From: Atrina japonica
Lineage: Eukaryota; Mollusca; Bivalvia; Pterioida; Pinnidae
Assembly: GCA_030159075.1 (NCBI GenBank)
Contig: BROG01000921.1
Location: forward strand, 156,212 to 220,211
Direction of reading: 5' to 3'
Length of the DNA stretch: 64,000 bases
Shown here in pieces: positions 13,636 to 24,909 of the stretch. A model generated the notes under the pieces. That model searched no databases, had not been told where the DNA came from, and saw nothing but the letters and a program-made list of their open reading frames with translations. The translations under genes were made by a program, and so were the position numbers. Each line of letters opens with the position of its first letter. Position 1 is the first letter of the stretch.

Positions 13636-14912
13636 ACCCAAAATTCACAAAACCCCGTATAAGCAGAGGTACATAGCAGAATCCAGCAAATGTTCTATCT
13701 TTACTCCTTACCAAGATACTGACAGCCGTTAAGGAGAAACTTCAGCACTACTGTACAGTTGCTTATTCCAGAAGCGATGTAAATCAAATGTGGATGCTTA
13801 AAAATCCTAAACAACTTTTACAAAATTTGAAGACACACAATATTTCTCATATTCACGGTATCAAAACACACGACTTCTGTACTCTATACACAATAATTCC
13901 ACATAAAATATTAAAAGAGAGGCTTTAATCGTCATAGACAACTGTTTTTTCAATAAAGACGGTACCCGGAAATTTAAATATCTAGTGATTGGTTATCATG
14001 ACACTTATAATGTCCAACATCACTCTGATTCTATATAAATACACTGAAGTTGATATAAGAATATGCTGGAATTTCCAATAGACAACATATTTGTATTGTT
14101 AGGAGACGTGCTCTTTCAGAAAACTGATGGCATTCCTATGGTAACCCATTGTGCTCCTTTAATGGCTGACCTGTTCCTTTTCAAACAAAGCAAATTTCTT
14201 TCAGAAACTGCTGCACCAGAAAAACAAAAACCTAGCGTGTCCTTTAATTTGACATTTAGATATATCGACAAGTTTCATACATATGCCAATGCGATATATC
14301 CCAGAAAAACTAGAAATTAAAGATACAACAGAATCAAGCACACAGGCTTCATACTTATACATTTTATTTACTATAGACACAGACAGGAAATTAACAAATA
14401 TGCTATACGAAAAACGCGACGATTTCGGCTCACCTATACTAAATTTTCCACATTTAAGTAGTAATGTCCCACAATCACCCGCATATGGAGTTTATATTTC
14501 ACAAATGATCCGATATAACAGAGCGTGTTTAACATATGAACATTTTATATACAGAGGTAAACTCTCTCTGATCTCGAAAACCGCGTTTGATGTCAACGTT
14601 CCGCAACTTTTACGGTCGGTATAATAGTCTTGTTTGCGATTATTCTGTTTCACTGTGAAATGTTGAGTTGCTTGTTCGATGGCGGCTGTTGAGACGTCTG
14701 TACAAACTGTGACGCAAATTCGTTCCTCACGTATTTCATTTAGATTTGACTGTAGACTCACGGCGGCTGTGACCGGTCGACAGGGAAAGCTCACTCCTCC
14801 ATGACACTTGATCCCATCTCTTGATTTCCAAATGTCCGTGTATGTCCATTTTTACCAGATTTGTATCTATATCCTGGGCATCCTAAATATTTATACTTTG
14901 GTATCTGAAATT
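13636..14912 (+). mobile_element. Penelope-like retroelement copy F (most complete 5' end)
   Basis: Homology starts near 13636 (a KIHKTPYK-like segment), further 5' than most copies, and continues through the N-terminal RT region to LEFPIDNIFVLLGD and GIPMVTHCAPL (14063-14320). About 27 bases are lost after RYID, so the second catalytic Asp is missing. A one-base change puts the downstream part (14283-14624) in another frame. The spacer between GKL and the arginine-rich thumb is shortened. TGA occurs at 14690-14692, then the shared tail ends at an (AT)n tract. The 5' end follows a compound microsatellite. Confidence 0.85.
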
Positions 14913-15088
14913 ATATATATATATATACTTACAAACTCACCAAGAAATTTATCTATGAATTATTGATATATTTACATTATATACCAACTATTTATATTAT
15001 ATACTGTCAATGTGTTGCGGTCCGTCAAGCGCAGTGTCAATCGAACTTATCGCGAAATATACCAAACAAAAACAAGTACTGAACACGT

Positions 15089-15097
15089 AGACGGATG

Positions 15098-15185
<88 letters not shown>

Positions 15186-15194
15186 CATCCGTCT
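15089..15194. repeat. (AT)n tract flanked by 11-bp inverted repeats
   Basis: AGACGGATGAT (15089-15099) and its exact complement ATCATCCGTCT (15184-15194) bracket about 84 bp of alternating AT. The whole is a perfect or near-perfect palindrome that could extrude as a cruciform. Confidence 0.9.
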
Positions 15195-16399
15195 CTATTC
15201 ATAAACAGATTTACAATAAATAATAAATAACTGAAATTACATTTGAACATTCCCCTTCATGACAATTACTTTTGGTTCTTAAACTCAGAAATGGTATGTG
15301 AATATTTGATGAAAACCATGTCCTAATTGTTTCACCAAGTTAATGTATCACTCTTAACACTTATTTTGATTTACTATATTAATTATCCACGTGTAGCGAA
15401 CAGATAATTGTCAGGGAAATAGTGTTTGTTTTAGAAATTAAAACCTGTCAAATCTGCTTGACTCACGTTCAACATGACCTGTATATATGAATAGACAAAT
15501 GAATATATCAATGTATTTAGTGAATTAGTCCTACAATTTAGTCGTTTCCAGCGTTGTTTAGCATATGCCCGGAGGAATTTTCATGGCGCGCATCAATCAC
15601 GACGAAGACATAGGAGACAATTGCATTTTTTGTATGACTGCCGTATATTGTCATAACATACACACATAATATACAGATCAACGACCATAGTAGGCAACAG
15701 TTGATGACAACTGGACAAAAGTTGATATTACGGAACCATTAAGTATTGTCTTGTATCCTTGTACTGGACACATTGTTTAGGATTCCTTTAGAGAGTTGGA
15801 GTATTCCGTCATAAACAAAGTAAGTGAAATTGATTTATTTCACGGATTATCTAGCGTCAAATTTTATATTCAAGGACAATATTTTGATGATGATATTGAA
15901 CTTGTTATGGGTAATACTGATATCATGACTATATCTGTTTATCGCTAATATTTGTCTCGTGTCATTACAAATGCAGTTTATATGTATACAATATCTGTTA
16001 CTTTCCTATTCATAGTTTTTGTTATGTAGATTATACTGGCGTAATCAGGTAACATTATTAATATAATTATTTAGGTAAAATTATTTTAAATTTTGGCATT
16101 GCTAAGTTAATTATTGTTTTTGCTCGTTGCAAAGCTTGCTTTAGCACTTTCATTTTTTCTAAAGACAGATCACGCTATATGATTTTGTCATTACCATATA
16201 GTAAATAAAACCGATATCTAACCAGTATACAGGTGATACTATGTACAAATACATTATTATTCTATAACATTCATACCAATTAGTGTTATTCAACAAAGTA
16301 TTACTTTTCTGACCTTCATGTACACTGCAATTTAAAATATGCTCTGGATAGTTATTCCTGATTGCTTCTTTTTGTGTGAGAGATCTAACAATTCATGAT
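15195..16399. other. Intergenic DNA, no gene supported
   Basis: A consensus-like donor (AAA|GTAAGTG at 15820) is the only exon-like signal. No partner acceptor or frame supports a gene. Confidence 0.45.
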
Positions 16400-16800
16400 A
16401 CGCGGCTGATCAGCAAAATGAAAGAAGTACCAATGGATATTCCAAACTCCAAGTCCATTAGAATACGATTAATTAACATAATATGACATAATAACGGTCC
16501 GGAAGGAGTCAGAGTCCCCTGTAAGCATGCTACATCCGTCGCAAATGTTCCATGGAATCGTTCGGTGAAAAGGTCAAGCTCTGTGATAACAAATTCAGTA
16601 AAATTGATTGATACAATTTAAAGTAGCACATGCAGATATGATAAACACTACGAAAATCACTGAAAGGAGGTTAAGCTAGTTTTTGCTGGTTAAACTTACT
16701 TTCTATAAATTTGCGTTCACTGAAAAAACTACGTTTAACTCTTGTGCAGTTAAACCTAATTTTTCTGAGTTAAACTTTTTTATATATTGGCATTAGCGGG
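16400..16800 (-). repeat. Reversed second tail-like family plus palindromic-family relic
   Basis: At 16400-16590 the minus strand carries GTCCGG-type, ACTCCTTCCGGACC and CATTTGCGACGG motifs in reverse order to the copy at 23588. At 16665-16790 GGTTAAGCTAG, ACTGAAAAAACTACG and TTTTTCTGAGTTAAAC are diverged pieces of the 176-bp family. Confidence 0.55.
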
Positions 16801-17198
16801 AAAGATTTCAAGAAATCTTGGTTTTACTCTTTAATGTTATGTCAGTGCGCCATATGCAGATATTTCTTTTCTGGCTATATATTGAATACAAGTAATATTA
16901 TTTTTCAAATATGCCAGGGAAATGGTATGTTTACCTGTTAATAGTTTACACAGACTAGGGAAATAATAAATGTGACGTCATAATGCGTTACCAGGTCATG
17001 ACATTATTGATTGAATCAGCGGAATTGTTCCGTGGACATTCACCTTCAACATTCTGATAGCTATTAATTAACAATTATTTCAAAGTAACCAAGAAGAGAA
17101 AGCATCTTATTCATATATTAAAACAATATCATACAGACTCACCCTTTAAGTCGGTGAATATGAAAATTTATATGTCGATAAGTCTGGATATTGACTTA
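16801..17198. other. Intergenic DNA, nothing recognised
   Basis: No gene or repeat could be supported. Confidence 0.45.
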
Positions 17199-17376
17199 CA
17201 GTGGAACGTCACCATTAAGACAACTTAACTGACTGGCTCTAAGTGGTATGATTAGTGAGGTGGTCTCTGAGATTAGGTTCTGCACTTATTAGACGTTTAT
17301 CACAAAACTGGGAATTTGTGGACTGTCATGCAAGGTGGTCTCATACGCGAGGTGGTCGTTATTTAAGGATCGACTG
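17199..17376. mobile_element. TA-flanked CAGT...ACTG miniature element (MITE candidate)
   Basis: Starts CAGTGGAACGTCACCATTAA and ends TTATTTAAGGATCGACTG, which are imperfect inverted termini. TA precedes (17197-17198) and follows (17377-17378) the element. Interior GGTGGTC units recall the related element at 44868. CAGT termini with a TA target duplication fit pogo/Tc1-mariner-type non-autonomous elements. There is no transposase frame. Confidence 0.55.
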
Positions 17377-17397
17377 TATATACTTTGAAGTCAACAT

Positions 17398-17752
17398 TTG
17401 TATAGCTTACATCACGAGAGAAATACAAGATACATTCATTATAGTATAAATCTCCTATCACGAGAGAAAACAAGATACAATCATTATAGTATAAATCTCC
17501 TATCACGAGAGAAAAACAAGATACAATCATTATAGTATAAATCTCCTATCACGAGAGAAAAACAAGATGCAATCATTATAGTATAAACTTATATCACGAG
17601 AGAAAAACAAGATGCAATCATTATAGAGAGAAAAACAAGATACAATCATTATAGTATAAACTTATATCACGAGAGAAATACAAGATGCAATCATTATAGT
17701 ATAAACTTATATCACGAGAGAAAAACAAGATACAATCATTATAGTATAAAAC
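17398..17752 (+). repeat. 45-46 bp tandem repeat (TCACGAGAGAAA unit)
   Basis: ATCACGAGAG recurs at 17411, 17457, 17502, 17548, 17593, 17666 and 17711. The units contain ACAAGAT(A/G)CAATCATTATAG and TATAAA. One unit near 17625 is internally deleted. The array begins right after the CAGT element. Confidence 0.93.
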
Positions 17753-18869
17753 GATTATAGTAGAAATTCATAACATGATAGTATATTTGGTAAATGTTGT
17801 CACATGTTTAACAAACACAACGAGTCTAACTTAGAATATAACAGGTATGACTGGCTACCTGTCGGTGAAAAATATTAGAGCTACAGTAATGCGTGGCATT
17901 ACAGTAAGGCGATATGTTTACCTGTTCTACCCTATTGTTAGAACATAAACAGTACGTATTGCTAGGGTTTGTTGCAGAACCTGGATGTATCACATTATCG
18001 TCTTATACCTATACCATCAACAGCTCAGTTGTTTTGCATGTTTACAGCCTCAAGTCAAAGGTTATAGTATCTTAACATTATATTGAGCAAAATGACATAT
18101 CGTATACATACTTGGACTATCTTATGTACTAGGTTAGTTGCAAATTCGATAAATTTCGGTCATTTACCAGTGAAGTAATGTCAGGGGGTTCAGGTGACAG
18201 TTTTCATATTCATATTGGACAAACACAGACTTCTGGACAATCCAGATGTGGGAACAGGTGCTCTGGAGGAGTAATGATACGTTGATTTGCTGCAATTTGA
18301 ATAATTTGAAATATAGTACCCTTGGTGGACAGAGTTTGGTGGTTATGTATAAACCGTCATATTAATATATGAATCAGTCGGCAAATCTCGGTAGATGTGT
18401 TGACGTTTATCATGCTATAACACTTGTCCAACGCGTGGTCAACTTGTGAACAGCTGAATTATATGTGATATACATGATGTCCTTTCCTAAACTAAATAAT
18501 GATTATAACACTTCAAGTCTTTCAGAGGCCATAAAGATGTTCAGTTAAAATGACGAACGAGGAGGCAGCATTTCTAAATTCAGTTAGTTTAAATATGATA
18601 CAGTGTACTTTTTCACAATCTGAAATGATAATTTACTTGCTTAATAGTTAAATGATCTGCACCGATTGTAACTATTGAAAACATCCTGACTTGGATTTGA
18701 CTGCTGAATTAGGGCGGACGGGATAGGTCGGCAAGCAAGGTTAACTTCTCCGTTTCTAATTTTAAAATTCAGATTCTGAATTTTGACTAGAAATATTTAA
18801 GAATACCGTTTTTACTGGTAAATTATTTTCTTTTATTCTTTGGAATTAATTGATGTTTAAAGAAATTAT
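17753..18869. other. Intergenic DNA, no gene seen
   Basis: A weak match to the RT-linked tail (GACTTGGATTTGACTG and CGG-rich text near 18690-18760) is the only hint of a repeat. Confidence 0.4.
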
Positions 18870-19060
18870 TTTCAGATAGATAATGGAAGAGCTGATCGTA
18901 CGTAATATTCTCTTCTTTATTTGGCCCCGTATGATACCACTTTCTCTTTGGAAAATACACATACATATTAAATTGGAGCTCAACTGATGAAGTCTAATTG
19001 ACAGAAACGATATCGTCTTGAGCATTATAACTGCGGTGTTATGTTTATAATATTTTCTTA
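18870..19060 (+). repeat. GATCGTC dispersed repeat, copy 1
   Basis: Contains CGTATGATACCACTTTCTCTTT, TTGGAGCTCAACTGATGAAG, TCTAATTGACAGAAACGAT and GTCTTGAGCATTATAAC, then TTATGTTTATAATAT. The same order of blocks occurs at 21090, 22755, 22985 and 38585. It has no coding capacity. The class is unknown; a SINE or MITE is possible. Confidence 0.7.
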
Positions 19061-19556
19061 TGGATAATTGTATTTTGATTGCCCCAGTCAGAGATAGCCT
19101 TAAGCTAATTCTAATTAAAGCAACACATATGTTGTGGATAATTTAATGGCAATCCACGGAAATCAGTTCAAAAACATGATACTCAATATTTTGGTTGAAT
19201 GATAAGGTTACAATAACTTTTAAATTACATCTAAAAATACATTTTTTTAATATTATTGCTTGGGAAAATCGTTAAAATGACTTTCCCTTTTTCTCTCTAT
19301 TTAGTTGAGAAGAAACGAAATCATTAAAAAATTATATAAGAGCATCTTTCTGTAGACTTTTAGATTATAGTATGATACAATTTGCATATAACAGCTGGAC
19401 GAGCTGTAAATTTGTCCATACTGTCCGTCATTAAAAAGAAATCTTAATCAATTGTTATCAATCACTTCACGTTATGCTACATTCGATTGGTTTTTTGTGT
19501 CTTTCGTTATGTTTTGTTTATTATTCAATGTCGGTTCAACAGCTTGACAAATGGAA
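19061..19556. other. Intergenic DNA, nothing recognised
   Basis: No supported feature. Confidence 0.45.
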
Positions 19557-19720
<164 letters not shown>

Positions 19721-20149
19721 TGCATAAAGCACATGACATTTTCCAATTTAAAAAATATGTAAGGCTTATAGCAGTTGTAAATTTTTCTTGATGACAAGAG
19801 TTACATACAGAATGCTCGAGGGAGTTCTCAATAAAATAATGCCCTATAGCAATGACAAATGGTGCTTTATGGTTTCATTAATCGAAGTGATTTTGCGAAA
19901 TTAACATATATTTTGACGGCGTTAATCAGTTTGTCATTAAAAAAATATTTAGACACGTATAGAATTATGAGGATGTACCGGATATTTATTCCTGAAGGAA
20001 AATGACTTCGCAATCAATTACTCAGAACCATGTGTGAGTGTAAGATAATCCATGCTGACCGCTTTTTTCATGAGTCCTAGAAATCAGTCAGGGAAAACAT
20101 ATATTTCAAGTGAAATGCAGTAAATAGGACTCATTAAACGCTTCTTATT
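19721..20149. other. Intergenic DNA, nothing recognised
   Basis: No supported feature. Confidence 0.4.
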
Positions 20150-20725
20150 TTTACTTACTATAGACACAGACGGGGAATTAACAACTGGGCTATACGACAA
20201 ATGCGACGATTTTGGCGTTCCCATCGTAAATTTTCCACATTTGAGTAATAATATCCCAAAATCACCTGCATATGGCGTATATATTTCCGATATGCCAGTG
20301 CGTGTTAAACATATGAACATTTCATATACAGAGGTAAAGTACTTACTGACAAGTTATTGACACAGGAATATCGGAAACTGTGTTTGATATCAACGTTCCG
20401 CAAATTTTACGATTACTCTACTTCACTAAATGAAATGTACATGTTTAGTTGCCTGTTCGATAGTAGTTGTTGAGATATCTGTACAAATTGTGACGAAGAT
20501 TTCTTCCTCACCTATTTCTTTTAGTTTTGACTGTGGACTCACTGCCGATGTGAACAGGGAATCGCTTACAGGGAGATATCTGCAAATTACGAAGAATTCT
20601 TCCTCCATAACACCTGATCCCACATCTTGATTTCCAGAGGCCCGTGTTTGTCCATTTTTACCAGATTGGTATATATATCCTGGATGTCCTGAAAATTAAT
20701 ACCTTGGTATCTGAGACTTTTAAAT
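20150..20725 (+). mobile_element. Penelope-like retroelement copy G (5'-truncated)
   Basis: Begins at the segment after YLDIL (ACTATAGACACAGACGGGGAATTA). It keeps the thumb blocks (FPHLSNNIPKSPAYGVYIS-like) with a 14-bp deletion before the RYA(R) segment, TGA at 20471-20473 and the full tail. The palm and YIDD are gone. Like B and C it is followed by palindromic-family sequence. Confidence 0.78.
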
Positions 20726-21089
20726 TAAATATAGTTTTTCTCCGGCTAAACCTAATTTTTTATTATCTGGTATCAACTGTATAAAAAATCGGTTTAACTG
20801 AAAAAAAAGTATGACAGGTCCAAAATAACAAATGAATGAGTAAAACTTAGAGTTGTCTTGATAAACCTAGTTTTACTGTGAAAACTGCACTAAAATCTCA
20901 TTAATCACATTAATGGGTATTGATGTGACTATATGTGATATTATCGCTGATTAATGTAGTTTTTGTCAATCAATTCAAAATTTTCTCTGAATTGCTACAT
21001 GAAAATCACATTAATGTGCTAAATCTAGATTTTCACCATTTACTCATAGTTTTTTTATTTCTTAGAAAAAACATGAGTGCTTTTATATC
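20726..21089 (+). repeat. Diverged palindromic-family sequence 3' of copy G
   Basis: TTTTTCTCCGGCTAAACC, CGGTTTAACTGAAAAAA, AAACCTAGTTTTACTG and several ATCACATTAAT(G) blocks match pieces of the 176-bp unit at 5817-6323 but are too diverged to show a clean period. Confidence 0.55.
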
Positions 21090-21290
21090 TAATATATACA
21101 CCGTTTAAATCCTAAAAAAGCTAAGATAGTTTTTACAGTGGCTACTCCAAGACAGATTTAGGAATACGGTAAGTTATATTTTGACCTTGTTTCAAAACCA
21201 TATTTTGTTGTTGAACTTTACATCTTTTTAAATTCTAAGTAGTGAAGCCTTATTGACAGAAACGATCGTCTTGAACATTTGTATTCGCCT
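21090..21290 (+). repeat. GATCGTC dispersed repeat, copy 2
   Basis: AAGCTAAGATAGTTTTTACAG, GGCTACTC..AGACAGATTT, and TTGACAGAAACGATCGTCTTG followed by AACATTTG match copy 4 at 22985 block by block. Confidence 0.6.
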
Positions 21291-22682
21291 TTTTGTTTCA
21301 CAAAATATTTTCCACGGCTAAATGTATATAAAGATAAAATTGATTTCCTCTAGCGCTTTAATATTTATAGCAATCTTCAGGAGAATGTTTTCATTGTACT
21401 GTAACTATGTATTACAGTGATGTACTATCACGTCTGATGATGACGTCATAATAATGTTAAGGGAGATAACTTCGTTTGTTATTTTTGTGTGGCTTCCATC
21501 ATTTAATTTTTGCTTGAGTATATTGATAAATAAAAATTGTTCCTTACAGTTGCGTTTCGATAAAACCATTTCACACATTTTATAAAGTTTTAAATGTACC
21601 GTTCCCTTATGTGTATAAATGTTGACTCAACGGAATAATGCATGTTTCCCATGATTTACTTCGTTGGCGGTGAATTCTTATACGTTCTGTATTTCCGGTT
21701 TGTCAAACGTTATATATTCATTGCACATTGTGAACTTTATATAAATAAATATATAGGCATAAACATGTATATATGAATAATCTACGATGCATTAGCACAA
21801 ACAAATTGAGTTGATCACATGTATTGTATTGCCATAATACATTTGACCTTTAGCTAAATTGATAGTTGAAAGTAGTCCAAAGTACTCTGAAATACAATGA
21901 AAAGTGTACAATAGACTGATAAATTTTTAACCTAAAACATTGATATAAAAGATATCCATCATACAATGTTTGATGTTTTGTTGGTCGTATTTTATTTATG
22001 GAAATACGAGAATGTTAACTTGGTTTTGATTAATAGCTCAACTTGAGCTTAAATTGTCCTGGCACCTGAACAGAGACAATATATAGACAAATGTCACCAT
22101 GAATTATGAACAACAGATCTATATCATATGATCTTAATAGATATAGCGAGACATAGCGAGATATAGCGAGACGTATTTTAGTGCAATTGTTCATCAACAT
22201 TTAATTGGTTTAGATGGTATTTGTCCTCTGCACAACCTGTTACCCAATATCACCATAAAACCTTCCCTGCTGGTTTCTCCAATGTGCAAAACTATTCCCT
22301 TGATAACGTGCGACATATTGTTTATTTCAAAACTCTTACTTTTGATAAATCTATTACTTGAGAGTCTACACGTAATCGTGACAACAGTTGCGTTATTTTC
22401 GACTACTTTTAACTACAAAATATGTATGATGTGTAAATCATTTACATTCAAATGTTAAGTTGTTTTTCATGACGACTATTTGTAGGTGTAAGAGATGTAA
22501 AGACATTTTCTTTTGATGAGATATAGACTCAACTGATATAAAAGCAATCGGAACAATTCTAATTAACTCCATTGTAACAAAATCACATTCTATCATTATT
22601 TGTCGCATATGTCTGCTTTTGACTTCTATAGCAATAATGTAACAGATGGCACTTTTCCTCTCTTTCAATTATATGAATAAAA
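21291..22682. other. Intergenic DNA, no gene seen
   Basis: A short GATATAGCGAGA triplication (22138-22173) is the only local structure noted. Confidence 0.45.
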
Positions 22683-22744
22683 ACACACACATACATACAT
22701 ACATACATACATACATACATACATACATACATACATACATACAA
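22683..22744 (+). repeat. (ACAT)n microsatellite
   Basis: About 15 ACAT units following a short ACAC run. Confidence 0.95.
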
Positions 22745-22754
22745 ACATACATAC

Positions 22755-22860
22755 GTTTTATGGTTTATGCATTTTGAATTGGAGCTCAACTAATGAAGTC
22801 TAATTGACAAAAACGATCGTCCTCAGCATTAGAACTTTGGTATTGTGTTTATAATATGTA
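22755..22860 (+). repeat. GATCGTC dispersed repeat, copy 3
   Basis: GAATTGGAGCTCAACTAATG, AGTCTAATTGACAAAAACG, ATCGTCCTCAGCATTAGAAC and TTTATAATATG. It lies directly downstream of the ACAT microsatellite. Confidence 0.75.
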
Positions 22861-22965
22861 CAACCACTAGGTCGTGACCTCTGCTGGTGGACCGTTTGAG
22901 TCTCCGAGGGTATACACAAACCTAGTACCTGGTATTTCGGTACCAGCTGATATTCATATACTAAA
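22861..22965. repeat. Dispersed repeat-like block (CTCTGCTGGTGGACCG)
   Basis: A relatively GC-rich block with GACCTCTGCTGGTGGACCG, GTCTCCGAGGGTATACAC and GGTATTTCGGTACC. It resembles text seen often in bivalve genomic sequence, but only one copy is in this window, so the repeat assignment is from general knowledge and weak. Confidence 0.3.
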
Positions 22966-22984
22966 GTAATATTTGGCACTGATA

Positions 22985-23220
22985 ACACCACTTAAATTCC
23001 AAAGTTTTCTAAAGCTAATATAGTCATCTTTTTACAATGGTTACTCTTAGACAGATTTCGACTATACTTTTAGATTTATTATTTGATCTTGTATGATACC
23101 ACTTTATCTTTAGAAATTACATATGCATTTTAAATTGGAGCTCAACTGATGAAGTCTAATTGACAGAAACGATCGTCTTGAGCATTATAACTTTAGTATT
23201 ATGTTTATGATATTTAAAGC
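22985..23220 (+). repeat. GATCGTC dispersed repeat, copy 4 (longest)
   Basis: CTTAAATTCCAAAGTTTTCT, GGTTACTCTTAGACAGATTT, GTATGATACCACTTTATCTT, TTGGAGCTCAACTGATGAAG, ACAGAAACGATCGTCTTGAG and TATTATGTTTATGATAT in order. It extends the family to about 235 bp. Confidence 0.75.
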
Positions 23221-23587
23221 ACAAAGCTGGAACAATAGGTCACGGATGTCCCCAAAACGTTCTTTTCCGTTCTTTTCGGTGTTTAAAAGACCCCCATTTT
23301 TAACCAAAAAATAAAAAGGAAGACAGAAATATATTAAAATCTAATGTTTATAAAATGTATTTTGAAATACGTATTGAATACGTCTTTGAGATCACAATCC
23401 ATATATACTTTTACTCTTGTTTGTGATAACGAATTTGATTCGCATTAGACGTTCAATAGATATTCTGAAGAACATCAAAATAATGATTTGAAAAGCGTGT
23501 TTCCTTATGAATGGTTTATTCTGAGAGCAAAATGACTCGCCAATAAACTACAGTTACGTTGTTAAACGCCTGAAATCGTCGTTGAAG

Positions 23588-23880
23588 AAGTTTTATGGTC
23601 AATACGTGCCAATCGTGCTTTTCACCGAACTTGACCTCTTTACCAAACTTGACCATTTCACCCAATTTGACCCACTCATCGTACTAGAAAGGTTTCCATG
23701 GAACATTTGCGACGGGTGTGGCATGCCAGCAGAGGATGCTGACTCCTTCCGGACACCTGGTCCTATCCCGCTTGGGATTCGCAATTGTTCTTCTTTTGAG
23801 ATCATTGCACATCTAATTCGTCGTGTTCTAATGGACTTGAGCTTCGATTATTAATTGGTACTTCTTCATTTTTACTTACA
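23588..23880 (+). repeat. Second tail-like dispersed family, reference copy
   Basis: A triplicated ACC(A/G)AACTTGACC-like motif is followed by GGAACATTTGCGACGGGTG, GCATGCCAGCAGAGGATGC, GACTCCTTCCGGACACCTGG, CCCGCTTGGGATTCGCAATT and TGGTACTTCTTCATTTTTAC. Other pieces occur at 4500, 8813, 10840, 16400 (reversed) and 24118. The layout parallels the RT-linked tail, but no RT is attached to any copy here. Confidence 0.65.
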
Positions 23881-23936
23881 AAACAAGAACAGTTCATAAT
23901 TTTAATAGACATTATTAATTCAGAGCATTAAAATGA

Positions 23937-23972
23937 AATATAAAAATCTCAGATACCAAAGTATAAAAAAGA
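23937..23972 (-). repeat. Tiny reversed fragment of the Penelope-like tail end
   Basis: AAAAATCTCAGATACCAAAG followed by TATAAA is the reverse complement of the last 30 or so bases of the RT-linked tail. Confidence 0.5.
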
Positions 23973-24117
23973 ATTCTTAAAAAATCCTTGGGTTAAAGAA
24001 TGAAGTATTTTTGCAACATGCACTATGGTGCCGTATGTGGCCCTTTTCAATTTGATAACATCATTCTATTATATATTTGACTCATTCCTTTCAAACATTT
24101 ATATATTCCAATGATGT

Positions 24118-24270
24118 TTGTTTTACTTATAAAATGGTTGTCCCATACAACAAGGGACGCTGACGTTCTATCCCAATTGGGATTTCCAATTGAGACCGTT
24201 ATTACATCGAATATGTCATATTCTATTTAACTAAAAGTTTCGAATAGGGTACTTCTTCATTTTTACTTGT
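24118..24270 (+). repeat. Diverged second tail-like family fragment
   Basis: TCTATCCCAATTGGGATTTC, GAGACCGTTATTACAT and GGGTACTTCTTCATTTTTAC match the 3' half of the 23588 copy. Confidence 0.45.
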
Positions 24271-24567
24271 AGCAAATAACTCTTGGCATTTCTCATTTTT
24301 CCTGTTGTATTTTACAAATAAAGTCATCAGTTAAAAAAATAAATACACTAAGTCGTACGTTTAACGTATATGTGTCTTTTATGTATTTTCTTTGCAACAG
24401 CTAGAAACGATACAAAGAAATCTTGGAAATATTCGCAATGTATAGATGAAGTATTAAGTTAGCCTGTTTACCTAAACTTTCGGACAATACGTTAATTAAG
24501 TACAATTCTCATACTTAGTAATGGTATAGTTTTATGACAGGACGCCGTATTCCAAATATTACTTGTC

Positions 24568-24685
<118 letters not shown>

Positions 24686-24867
24686 CGGACGTGTATCTGC
24701 CGATGTTTAATCGAGGGTATGGTTAACCACTACAAAAAGTACTGATGTTTTGTTGCCAAATTATAAGTGTCGTGATGACAAAATGAAATTCTTGTCCATT
24801 GGACAGAATAAATGCTAGTGTCGGTATTTGTATGCCCAAGAAATCTACGTACATACAAAAACCAGAC

Positions 24868-24870
<3 letters not shown>

Positions 24871-24907
<37 letters not shown>
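24871..24907 (+). repeat. (AC)n microsatellite
   Basis: About 18 AC units; short flanking frames on both strands are repeat artefacts. Confidence 0.97.

Positions 24908-24909
<2 letters not shown>

Noticed and set aside
15811..15830. Strong splice-donor-like site AAAGTAAGTG
   Set aside because: No partner acceptor, frame or promoter signal could be tied to it.
17411..17752. CRISPR-like array
   Set aside because: Units are contiguous with no variable spacers, and the context is animal nuclear DNA.
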